Shown here: one piece after another, positions 9,604-17,122 of the stretch | How positions within the stretch are numbered: the stretch's first letter is position 1 | Layout of the letters: each line of letters starts with the position of its first letter | Assembly: GCA_025655575.1 (NCBI GenBank) | Contig: JAHXIP010000011.1 | Coordinates: 1 to 62,482 of the forward strand | Direction of reading: 5' to 3' | Length of the DNA stretch: 62,482 bases | Source of the DNA: Candidatus Thiodiazotropha sp. (ex Monitilora ramsayi) | GTDB taxonomy: Bacteria > Pseudomonadota > Gammaproteobacteria > Chromatiales > Chromatiaceae | Translations under genes and position numbers: made by a program | The notes under the pieces: model-generated | The model's input: the letters and a program-made list of their open reading frames with translations, nothing else | What the model was told of the DNA's origin: nothing | Database searches by the model: none

Positions 9604-9670
9604 GGCGCTTCTCCTGTGATCTATTTTTTAGACTAAATCGTTACCCGATCGGACTAAGCTAGACAGTTAC

Positions 9671-9742
9671 ATTATCTTGCATGTACAATATTATCACAGA
9701 CAACATTAGCAATTGCAAGTATTGCGTGCAAACGATAATATT
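9671..9742. promoter_or_regulatory. Divergent control region with inverted repeats, candidate MarR operator
   Basis: Between the RND operon and the b561-marR pair. AATATTATC (9687-9695) and GATAATATT (9734-9742) are exact inverted copies. ATTATCTTGCATG (9671-9683) is also mirrored, with small differences, by CGTGCAAACGATAAT (9725-9739), and GCAATTGC at 9710-9717 is a palindrome. Such symmetric AT-rich sites suit a MarR dimer, and a marR gene lies two genes away. No binding evidence exists. Confidence 0.45.
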
Positions 9743-9770
9743 TTTTATTTAATTGATAAGTAAAATAATT

Positions 9771-10316
9771 ATGATTAACCGATATCACAATTTGATTGTC
9801 ATCACTCATTGGCTGTCGGCTATGGTTGTCATTGGTACGCTCGGACTAGGCATGGGTGTACTGGCAGATATGCACAATAGCAACCCGGATAAAATTGACG
9901 TCTTGCGTATTCACATGATTGGGGGAATGTTTATTCTAATAATGAGCTCAATACGTATCGCGGTGCGGTTATGGAAGCCTGTACCATCTTGTGACCACTT
10001 CGAGAATCCCTGGTTGAACCGCGCCGCACATTGGATGCATATACTGTTGTACGTCGTTTTGCTTGGCATATTGACTTCTGGCGTCGGAATCTCCGTATTA
10101 CCAGGATTACCAGAGATCGTTTTTCAAGGCATTGGACAGCTACCTAGCACTTTCAGATTTTATCCACCCCATGCCACTCACGGAGCGCTTGCGGGCATAT
10201 TTACGATTCTTTTGTTATTGCACATAATTGCAGCCACATACCATCAATTAATACGAAATGATGGCATTTTTGCACGGATGTGGTTTGGAAGAGTTAATAA
10301 TATGCAAAAGCAATAG
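9771..10316 (+). CDS. Cytochrome b561-family membrane protein
   Basis: A 181-residue four-helix di-heme b protein of the bacterial b561 (CybB/YceJ) type, which passes electrons from quinol in the inner membrane. Likely heme ligands are in VITHWLS (helix 1), VLRIHMIGG (helix 2), AAHWMHILLY (helix 3) and LLLHIIAATYHQ (helix 4), with ATHGALAG before the last helix. ATG 9771 gives the typical N-terminus INRYHNLIVITHW; the frame is open from a TTG at 9753. No strong ribosome site is seen. It is divergent from the efflux operon and 48 bases before a marR gene, so it may share that regulator. Confidence 0.85.
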   Translation: MINRYHNLIVITHWLSAMVVIGTLGLGMGVLADMHNSNPDKIDVLRIHMIGGMFILIMSSIRIAVRLWKPVPSCDHFENPWLNRAAHWMHILLYVVLLGILTSGVGISVLPGLPEIVFQGIGQLPSTFRFYPPHATHGALAGIFTILLLLHIIAATYHQLIRNDGIFARMWFGRVNNMQKQ

Positions 10317-10364
10317 TTGCAATTATTGAGCGTCTAGATCATCATTTACTCTGCAGTAAACAAT

Positions 10365-10829
10365 ATGTGGCATGAGATGAAAAAACCAGGTACTTCGCCA
10401 AAAGGCCGTTCGAGTTTCGGGTGGAAGATACAGATGTTGGCCCGGATTATTGAATCGGGAATGCAGGATCGGCTCGACCCTCTTGGGTTAACTATTCCTG
10501 AATTTTCCTGCCTTATGGCTCTGCTTGAGGGAGAAGGAGCAACCCAAACAGAACTTGGGCGTATCACAGGAGCGCCTGAATACGCAACTAGCCGTACAAT
10601 AGAAAAGTTGGTTCAAGCTAATCTCGTTAAACGACTCCCTCACCCTTCGAGCCGACGAGCTCACCAGATTCATTTCACTAAGAAAGGCAAGGCCCTAGCG
10701 ATACAATTACCGGGGCTTATCAAGACTAATAACGACCATATCTTGGGTGGACTCAGCAAGTCACAGCGAGTGCAACTTGAAGATTTGCTAGAGAAAACCG
10801 TAGAGCACATTGCTGATACCGTAACATAG
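10365..10829 (+). CDS. MarR-family transcriptional regulator
   Basis: A 154-residue winged-helix repressor. The recognition region is TQTELGRITGAPEYATSRTIEKLVQANLVKRLPHPSSRRAHQ (about residues 66-108), with the D/S-R-R wing pattern typical of MarR proteins (here PSSRRAHQIHFTKKGKA). Long helices at both ends would form the dimer interface. It follows the cytochrome b561 gene by 48 bases and is divergent from the RND operon; the inverted repeats at 9671-9742 are its most likely target. Such proteins usually respond to phenolic or lipophilic ligands that are substrates of the neighbouring pump. Confidence 0.88.
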   Translation: MWHEMKKPGTSPKGRSSFGWKIQMLARIIESGMQDRLDPLGLTIPEFSCLMALLEGEGATQTELGRITGAPEYATSRTIEKLVQANLVKRLPHPSSRRAHQIHFTKKGKALAIQLPGLIKTNNDHILGGLSKSQRVQLEDLLEKTVEHIADTVT

Positions 10830-11866
10830 TGCACTGATAGTACAGGTACATCAGAAAATTCCATGGATTCGTCGCTATTCCTGATGAAGTGCTTACTCTT
10901 GCAGACAGGATTTAGGTGTTTACCACAGATATAAACAACAGAATACGTTATCCGCAGATATAAAACATAATATAGTAGTTTAAAGATAAGGCCACGATAC
11001 TTCAGGCTCAAACTAGGCATCATAAATAACTGCTAATCTGACGTGCGTTTGATTTGAGCAACAGAGCTTTGCAGGTTTACACCGCAGCAAGCGCATGAGT
11101 GCTCTCAGAAACTATTATTGTAATTTGAGTACCTTTTCCGAAGGTCTGCTTTAGTGTAACCAGAAAATATCGTCAAATATGTTGTAACCGTCCGTTATTG
11201 GCCGTAACCAGACCATACCTCCCTTTTCGATTGACTTTAAATTCGGTGAGAAATGCTCATCCACTCACTGGTTATATTATTGACAAAAATGGTTGGAGAA
11301 CCAAGATCACGCATTAGATGGCTTGTATAGTGCTATTTTTTACAAAGATGCATGGAGTGAATCATTTATAATTCAATAAGTTAGGTCTTACTTAATTTAC
11401 ATTCTTACTTGGACGTCCAATTTTTTGGAGCCCAACTATTTCTGTAAATAGGTCTATAAACGATGCCCCTCTTTCAAAGTATTTGTATCAATTTGGCGTT
11501 CAGTAGCTTTGGCAGTTTGGTATCCCTCTGCATATTCGTTAGATCACTCATATATCTCCCTATCCATCAGATATTACATATCTTTCTCTATATATCAGAA
11601 CAAATGTACAGAGTTGCATTGGATTCGACAGCTCCAACTTCAGCCTTCTACATGAAGTCGCAGACTCAACGAGGTTCAGGCTGGAACGGTCATCGTGTTC
11701 AGATAAGGGGCCATCGGCCTGCTCGAAGTCAGCACAGAAAACCTATAAGCCATTTATCAAGTCACTCACAGGAAGAATCTGCCATTCAAGCAATCAGCCG
11801 ATAACCATGCTTAAAGGGAGGTAAAAATTGGTACGAAAACTGCCACTTTCGCTGAATTTATCGCAA
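10830..11866. other. Non-coding stretch with no convincing gene
   Basis: About one kilobase of AT-rich sequence. The open frame at 11463-11804 is not credible: no ribosome site, low-complexity composition, and it begins inside the IS-like fragment at 11409-11496. The octamer GTAACCAG occurs twice within 50 bases (near 11156 and 11202). Nothing else is recognised. Confidence 0.55.
11409..11496. mobile_element. Second worn IS-like end, related to 2268-2338
   Basis: It starts with the palindrome TTGGACGTCCAA (11409-11420), then GGAGCCCAACTATTTCTGTA and a T-rich tail that aligns by eye with 2268-2338. The two are in the same orientation. No transposase coding sequence lies nearby on either side. 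The pair could mark the ends of one decayed unit or two separate insertions. Confidence 0.3.
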
Positions 11867-11941
11867 ATTGTCGACAATATACCCTTGTATTACATTATTT
11901 AACTATCTATATAGCAAAATAGTACGTGTAATGTCGACAAT
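11867..11941 (+). promoter_or_regulatory. mqo promoter flanked by two GTCGAC palindromes
   Basis: ATTGTCGACAAT at 11867-11878 is a perfect palindrome and AATGTCGACAAT at 11930-11941 differs at one base. Their centres are 63 bases apart, six helical turns, so both face the same side of the DNA. Between them lies a good sigma-70-like promoter: TTGTAT (11885-11890), 17 bases, TATATA (11908-11913). The downstream palindrome would sit just after the transcription start. The site shape resembles GntR/FadR-type operators. No such regulator is encoded in the window. Confidence 0.55.
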
Positions 11942-12012
11942 TATTCTTTATATTGCGGCGCAGCATCTATACCCTACCCAATCTACTGTTCGATGAATCT
12001 GGAGGCAGCCGT

Positions 12013-13539
12013 ATGACGATGCATAGGACAGATGTTCTTTTAATTGGTGGCGGCATTATGAGCAAGACACTGGCCATGCTGGTGACACAGCTCGATTCTT
12101 CTCGCCATATCACCTTGGTTGAGCAAGCGGCATCACTAGCCACTGAAAGTACACATGCCTGGAATAATGCAGGCACAGGTCATGCGGGTTACTGCGAACT
12201 CAATTACACCCCACAGCAAAGTAATGGTGATATCGCTATTGAAAGAGCGCTGGGGATAAATGCCCGGTTTGAGGAGTCCCTACAGTTTTGGAGCGGATTG
12301 GTTCGCAAAGGCGTTCTGTCGAAACCTTCGGCCTTTATCAATCCTGTGCCTCATATGAGCTGGGTGGAGGGGAAAGACAGCGTCAGTTACCTAAAGAATC
12401 GTCACAAAGCACTGGTAAGTCATCCTTTATTTGAAGAGATGGAATATGCGGATGATCCAGCCACCCTAGAGGCGTGGTTACCAATGATGATGGCTGAGCG
12501 TGATATGAGGCAGCCCATGGCCGCTACACGCGTGACACACGGGACAGACATCAACTTCGGGGAGTTGACCCGCTCGATGGGTGAGCATTTGGCGCATGAG
12601 GACTCCGTTGACTATTGGCTTTCAACAGCAGTCACGGGAATGAAGAGGATTGGAGATCGTTGGCATGTGACAACCAAGCACGCGCTTGCAGGAACACGAA
12701 CCATCGATGCACGTTTCGTATTTGTTGGCGCGGGTGGGTGTGCCTTGTCTCTGATGCAAAAGGCAGGTGTGGATGAGGTTCGAGGTTATGGCGGTTTCCC
12801 GGTTTCAGGAATCTGGCTTGCCAGTGAAAACATAAAAGCAGCGGCAACCCATAACGCCAAAGTTTATGGCTTGCCACCTGTAGGCGCACCGCCAATGTCA
12901 GTACCACATCTCGATACCCGAGTGATCGATGGACGACCCGCCCTACTCTTCGGGCCCTTTGCCGGTTTCACCACACGCTTTTTGAAAAAGAGTAGTCTTT
13001 TTGATCTGGTCAATTCGATACGCTCCCACAATCTCAAACCGATGATGGAGGTAGCAAGAGAACATTGGGCGTTAACCCGTTATCTCATCAAAGAGGCCAT
13101 CAGTTCTGGCGACCAGCGCCTCGAGCAGCTACGCACATTTATGCCTTCGGTGCAGCCGGGAGAATGGCATCTTCGCCCCGCGGGTCAGCGAGTGCAGATC
13201 ATCAAACTAGATGAGAAGGGGCGTGGCAAGTTGCAGTTCGGTACCGAGATTATCAAGACAGCTGATCGCTCATTGGCAGCCTTGCTGGGCGCGTCCCCTG
13301 GCGCCTCTGTCAGCGTGTCTGCCATGATGGATGTTATCGAGGACTGTCTACCTGAATTGGTTCAGGGTGAAGCAAGACAGCGCCTGGAAGAATTGATTCC
13401 ATCCTATGGTCACTCTTTGGATGATGACCTCGACTTGGTTCATGCTGTACGGCGTTATACCTTAGAGACTCTGGCTCTAGATGACAGAAAACCTATAGAA
13501 ATTCCCGAACAGGATACGTTTTTGAAAACTGGCAGTTGA
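12013..13539 (+). CDS. mqo: Malate:quinone oxidoreductase
   Basis: A 508-residue peripheral membrane flavoprotein that oxidises malate to oxaloacetate and reduces quinone, acting in the TCA cycle at the inner face of the membrane. Residues 5-20 hold the FAD-binding motif VLLIGGGIMSKTLA, and ESTHAWNNAGTGHAGYCELNYTP is the strongly conserved Mqo region. Further Mqo blocks are VFVGAGGCALSLMQKAG, LLFGPFAGFTTRFLK and the C-terminal SPGASVSVSAMMDVI. The start ATG 12013 is preceded by GGAGG at 12001-12005; the frame runs back to a TTG at 11953, which has no ribosome site and would start near the promoter. Length is normal. Confidence 0.96.
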   Translation: MTMHRTDVLLIGGGIMSKTLAMLVTQLDSSRHITLVEQAASLATESTHAWNNAGTGHAGYCELNYTPQQSNGDIAIERALGINARFEESLQFWSGLVRKGVLSKPSAFINPVPHMSWVEGKDSVSYLKNRHKALVSHPLFEEMEYADDPATLEAWLPMMMAERDMRQPMAATRVTHGTDINFGELTRSMGEHLAHEDSVDYWLSTAVTGMKRIGDRWHVTTKHALAGTRTIDARFVFVGAGGCALSLMQKAGVDEVRGYGGFPVSGIWLASENIKAAATHNAKVYGLPPVGAPPMSVPHLDTRVIDGRPALLFGPFAGFTTRFLKKSSLFDLVNSIRSHNLKPMMEVAREHWALTRYLIKEAISSGDQRLEQLRTFMPSVQPGEWHLRPAGQRVQIIKLDEKGRGKLQFGTEIIKTADRSLAALLGASPGASVSVSAMMDVIEDCLPELVQGEARQRLEELIPSYGHSLDDDLDLVHAVRRYTLETLALDDRKPIEIPEQDTFLKTGS

Positions 13540-13954
13540 TTTGCTCTGAAAGCGCACTTGAAAATGAGAGTTACCCATTTTGATGGAAGTATCAACTGAC
13601 CATCGAAACCGATAAGGTAACCCGCAGCGGCCTCACCCAGTTATCCATGCTGGATATGCTCACTCCTTTCAATTGAGTCATCCTTCTTGATAGCCGGCTG
13701 TCAATTGCTTTCCAATTCCGGTCCGGGGGATTTACTGGGGCGTAGAGCTTCAGTGATTCGTCAGCGTTGCGCTTGAGGTTCTTGTTCTTGAGGTACGGAC
13801 GGTAAAACTGCGAAACTCTTCATTTCGCGCGTAACTTATTGATAAATCAATAATATAACAAATTATGAGTCCGTATGGTTGGATTAATGAAAGCGGGGAC
13901 ACCTGGAGTCAGTTTCAGCAATGTCCACAACCAGCCAAAAACAGACATTCAAAA
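13540..13954. other. Gene-free gap with a possible coding remnant and a palindrome
   Basis: On the minus strand, from about 13815 down to about 13600, an unbroken frame of roughly 70 codons reads FYRPYLKNKNLKRNADESL and onward, with a protein-like composition. It has no usable start and is not recognised; it may be a remnant. TTATTGAT and ATCAATAA form a two-base-spaced inverted repeat at 13836-13853. Confidence 0.35.
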
Positions 13955-14845
13955 TTATTTTGGATTCCAGATGTCTTTTAAAAAATCTATAAATACCCGC
14001 ACCTTTCTGGATACCATTTTGCTGTAGGGATAAACGGCGAATAAGCCCGTGGTAGATATCGAGTAATCCGATAATACCTCTTCCAGCTCTCCATCCTGCA
14101 GCGCTTGCTCTACCATGTATGTGGGAGCAATAAAAACACCCTGTCCCCTTAAGCCAGCCTGCAGGATGATAGTGCCCGCACCGGATCTCAGATTGCCCTT
14201 TACTTTTACCTTCAAGTCTTCACCATTTTCACCCTTAAACACCCATGTATCTGATTTCATAACGGGTGAATAAACGAGGCAATTCTGTTTCTTCAAATCA
14301 TTGGGGTGAAGCGGTTTCCCCTTTATCTTCCAATAATTTGGCGAAGCGCAAATATGCAAATTACAAGGCATCAATCGACGTGCGATCAGGCTGGAGTCTT
14401 CCATATTTCCTAAGCGTAAAGCGATATCAAAGCCCTCTTCGATGAGATCCATAAAGCTTCCAGATATATGAAGATCCAGTTCAATTTTTGGATATTTATG
14501 CTGAAAATCGAATAAGGCATCCTGTAGCAAAGTGATGGCCAGACTTTCCGGTGCAGTAATCCGTAATTTACCGGCCGGCTCATTTTGCAATGGCAGTACC
14601 GATTGTTCCGCTTCAATCGAGTCGGCAACAATGTTTTTCGCGTAAAGCGCAAAAATCTCGCCCGCTTCGGTCAGATGTAAGCGACGGGTTGTGCGATGCA
14701 ATAACTGCACACCCAATTGCTTTTCCAACTGGGAAATCTGCTTGCTGACTACGGGTTTGGAAATACCAAGAGCGTCAGCAGCAGCGGTGAAGCTACCTTT
14801 CTCCACCACGGCGGCAAAGATTTCGATATATGGAAGAACGCTCAT
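13955..14845 (-). CDS. LysR-family transcriptional regulator
   Basis: A 296-residue regulator of the usual LysR length. The N-terminal helix-turn-helix is AAVVEKGSFTAAADALGISKPVVSKQISQLEKQLGVQLLHRTTR (about 10-55), followed by a linker helix and a two-lobed effector domain (about 90-290) with the typical LRITAPESLAITLL opening. The Ser-Lys-Pro-Val-Val-Ser-Lys recognition helix is close to the AaeR/DhcR-like subgroup that controls divergent detoxification or catabolic genes. It is divergent from the b561 to CDGSH-fusion cluster, 131 bases away, and is the obvious candidate regulator of that cluster. Confidence 0.93.
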   Translation of the reverse strand: MSVLPYIEIFAAVVEKGSFTAAADALGISKPVVSKQISQLEKQLGVQLLHRTTRRLHLTEAGEIFALYAKNIVADSIEAEQSVLPLQNEPAGKLRITAPESLAITLLQDALFDFQHKYPKIELDLHISGSFMDLIEEGFDIALRLGNMEDSSLIARRLMPCNLHICASPNYWKIKGKPLHPNDLKKQNCLVYSPVMKSDTWVFKGENGEDLKVKVKGNLRSGAGTIILQAGLRGQGVFIAPTYMVEQALQDGELEEVLSDYSISTTGLFAVYPYSKMVSRKVRVFIDFLKDIWNPK

Positions 14846-14976
14846 ATTAATTAACTTTCAGAAACAATCATTTTCTAATTAGACGGATTATAACTCATTT
14901 CAATAGATATACACTGACTCTCAAGTGGAAACACACAGGACAGCAATTTCCAAACCTTAATATGAGGAGCAATCCA

Positions 14977-15525
14977 ATGTTAAAAAACACTGAAAATGGT
15001 TATGGCGTCATCGCTAAAGGCTTTCACTGGCTGCTTTTTTTTATGCTGACCTTTTCCGTAGTGGCAGGCAACTTTCTTTCCTCCATGCCAAAAGGCACTG
15101 AAAAACTGCAGTCTGCCGGAATGCATAAATCCTTTGGCGTCATCCTGTTACTACTCATCCTGCTACGTTTTGCCTGGAAATTGATCAACACCACGCCAAG
15201 GCCCCCTGAAGGGTCTACGGTGATCGAAAACCTGTTAGCCCAAGGCATGCATTGGGCTCTATATGCCCTGATGTTTGCACAACCCCTGTCAGGCATCCTG
15301 ATGTCTCAGACTGCGGGTTATCCGGTGAGTGTATTCGGTCTCTTTGAACTACCCGTATTGATTGACAAGAATCCGTCATCCGCCGAACTGTTCAGAAACG
15401 GACATGGTGTGATCTGGATATTGCTGGCTGTGGCAGTAGCCGGGCATGTTGCTGCCGCCCTGTTTCATCACTTCATCAAAAAAGATGATGTTTTGAAGAG
15501 TATAACCGTTGGCACACAAGTGTAA
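14977..15525 (+). CDS. Cytochrome b561-family protein, first gene of a four-gene cluster
   Basis: A 182-residue four-helix di-heme b561 protein. Histidine positions are KGFHWLLFF (helix 1), GMHKSFGVIL (helix 2), GMHWALYALM (helix 3) and GHVAAALFHHF (helix 4), with NGHGVIW before the last helix. ATG 14977 is chosen because GAGGAG lies at 14964-14969; an ATG at 14962 overlaps that ribosome site. It starts a run of genes with gaps of 28, 69 and 12 bases. It likely carries electrons between quinone and a periplasmic partner. It is related to, but clearly different from, the b561 protein at 9771. Confidence 0.87.
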   Translation: MLKNTENGYGVIAKGFHWLLFFMLTFSVVAGNFLSSMPKGTEKLQSAGMHKSFGVILLLLILLRFAWKLINTTPRPPEGSTVIENLLAQGMHWALYALMFAQPLSGILMSQTAGYPVSVFGLFELPVLIDKNPSSAELFRNGHGVIWILLAVAVAGHVAAALFHHFIKKDDVLKSITVGTQV

Positions 15526-15553
15526 TCTTTTTAATCAATAACAAGGAAATGAA

Positions 15554-16453
15554 ATGTTAAAATTAATCATTAATTCAATATTAGTCACAACTCTGTGGCT
15601 CTCGACCGCTTCGGCAGCTGAGGCCTTCCCTACCGAGGAACCGATGGAGGGTAAACCATTCGGCCAAAGTGTCAAACAGGTCAGCGATGGTGTTTACGTA
15701 TTTCGCTGGTGGGTATATCGCAATATTTTCATTGTCACCGACGATGGAGTTATTGTGACTGACCCAATGAATGCCAAGGCCTCCAAGCTGCTACGTGACG
15801 AAATCAAAAAGATTACCGACAAACCAGTTAAATACGTAGTCTACAGCCATAACCATCACGACCATATTTCCGGCGGGAAAATTTTCAAGGAAGAAGGCGC
15901 TACCTTCATAGCGCATGAAAATGTACGCAAAGAGCTGGGTGATCACCCACATCCATTAACCCCGCTGCCGGATGTGACTTTTAGTCGGAATTATACGGTC
16001 AAACTGGGAGGACGTTCACTGGAATTGAGCTATTTTGGGCCGAACCATGGTGACAGCCTGGTGGTTATGCGTCTTCCAAAGGAAAAAATCCTGTTTGTCG
16101 TTGATATCGTAACCCCGCGTCGAGTGGCATTCAGAACCATGCCTGACTTCTGGCCAGATGAATGGATACGTTCCCTCAAGGAAATAGAGCAACTGGACTA
16201 CGATTATGTCATCTCCGCTCATGGTCCACATACGGAGCCAGCCATAGATCCGGCATCCATCGTCACGGAACAGCGTGAATACCTGGAAGACCTGATGGCT
16301 GCGGTTAAAAAAGAAATGGATGCCGGTACCCATAGCCCTGATAAGCTCAGAAAGATCATCAAATTGCCCAAATATGAAAACTGGCGCTCTTATGATCAGT
16401 GGCTGGCGATGAATGTCGAACGTATCTGGGCTTTTTACCACATGGGTTGGTAA
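15554..16453 (+). CDS. Periplasmic metallo-beta-lactamase-fold hydrolase
   Basis: A 299-residue secreted MBL-fold protein. A signal peptide ends near ASAAEA (residue 24). The metal site is complete: H99-x-H101-x-D103-H104 in SHNHHDHISGG, H165 in GPNHGDSLV, D184 in VVDIVTP and H223 in SAHGPH, enough to bind two zinc ions. A C-terminal alpha-helical stretch (about 235-299) ends in WAFYHMGW. The protein resembles the SoxH/quinoprotein-relay group of periplasmic MBL proteins more than beta-lactamases. Its substrate is unknown. The position right after a cytochrome b561 suggests that the product or substrate is linked to electron transfer. Confidence 0.85.
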   Translation: MLKLIINSILVTTLWLSTASAAEAFPTEEPMEGKPFGQSVKQVSDGVYVFRWWVYRNIFIVTDDGVIVTDPMNAKASKLLRDEIKKITDKPVKYVVYSHNHHDHISGGKIFKEEGATFIAHENVRKELGDHPHPLTPLPDVTFSRNYTVKLGGRSLELSYFGPNHGDSLVVMRLPKEKILFVVDIVTPRRVAFRTMPDFWPDEWIRSLKEIEQLDYDYVISAHGPHTEPAIDPASIVTEQREYLEDLMAAVKKEMDAGTHSPDKLRKIIKLPKYENWRSYDQWLAMNVERIWAFYHMGW

Positions 16454-16469
16454 TTACAATAGGCTGCGA

Positions 16470-16491
16470 AGGAGCACGTCATTGTGCTCCT
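16470..16491 (+). terminator. Stem-loop between the MBL gene and the methyltransferase gene
   Basis: AGGAGCAC and GTGCTCCT pair perfectly over eight bases with a six-base loop (GTCATT). There is no T-run after it, so it may be a processing or attenuation hairpin within the operon and not a true terminator. Confidence 0.5.
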
Positions 16492-16522
16492 CCATGTTTC
16501 AAGAAGATTATCGGATATAAAC

Positions 16523-17110
16523 ATGTGGGATCAACGATACAGTAGTGAGAGCTATGCCTATGGCACGGAAGCGAATGACTTCCTGGTCAGTACGGCCAAC
16601 ATGCTCCCATCAGGTAAAGCCCTATGTCTGGCAGAGGGCGAAGGACGCAACGCGGTATGGTTAGCACAACAGGGCCTTGATGTTACCGCAGTAGATGCTT
16701 CTGAAGTCGGCTTGAGAAAAGCCCGTAATCTGGCGGCGAAACGGGGCGTTTCCATTACCACTTTACAAGCCGACTTGATGGATTTCGAAATAGCAAAGAA
16801 TCATTGGGATTCCATCATCTCGATTTTTTGTCACTTACCGCCCACTATTCGCCGCGAGGTGCACAAAAGATGTGTGGACGGATTAAGGCCTGGCGGCATT
16901 ATGTTGCTGGAAGCCTATACCCCCAAACAACTTGAATATAACACCGGCGGCCCGCAAGTAACTGATATGATGATGAATCAGCAGGTTCTGACAGATGATT
17001 TTGAAGACCTGGAACTTTTGTATCTGAGTGAAACCGTAAGAGAAATACACGAAGGCGAATATCACAATGGTAAAGGCGCCGTAGTGCAGCTGTTAGCACG
17101 AAAACCATAG
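16523..17110 (+). CDS. Class I SAM-dependent methyltransferase (TehB/thiopurine-type)
   Basis: A 195-residue small methyltransferase. The opening MWDQRYSSESYAYGTEANDFL and the SAM-binding motif LCLAEGEGRNAVWLAQQGLDVTAVDAS (about 35-62) are typical of the TehB-like group, where the acidic EGEGRN loop holds S-adenosylmethionine. Later motifs are DSIISIFCHLPP and LRPGGIMLLEAY. ATG 16523 is chosen since the conserved N-terminus begins there; the frame is open from a GTG at 16484 that lies inside the hairpin described above. Relatives methylate small toxic acceptors such as tellurite, thiols or selenium compounds; the acceptor here is unknown. It sits 12 bases before the CDGSH fusion gene. Confidence 0.8.
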   Translation: MWDQRYSSESYAYGTEANDFLVSTANMLPSGKALCLAEGEGRNAVWLAQQGLDVTAVDASEVGLRKARNLAAKRGVSITTLQADLMDFEIAKNHWDSIISIFCHLPPTIRREVHKRCVDGLRPGGIMLLEAYTPKQLEYNTGGPQVTDMMMNQQVLTDDFEDLELLYLSETVREIHEGEYHNGKGAVVQLLARKP

Positions 17111-17122
17111 AGGGTATGATAA

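Noticed and set aside
11463..11804. A 113-codon open frame in the gap before mqo
   Set aside because: No ribosome site, no domain, and its start lies inside an IS-like fragment.
15554..16453. Beta-lactamase (antibiotic resistance) identity for the MBL-fold gene
   Set aside because: The metal site is shared by the whole MBL superfamily. The protein is nearer to SoxH/quinoprotein-relay MBL proteins, and no lactamase-specific features were seen.
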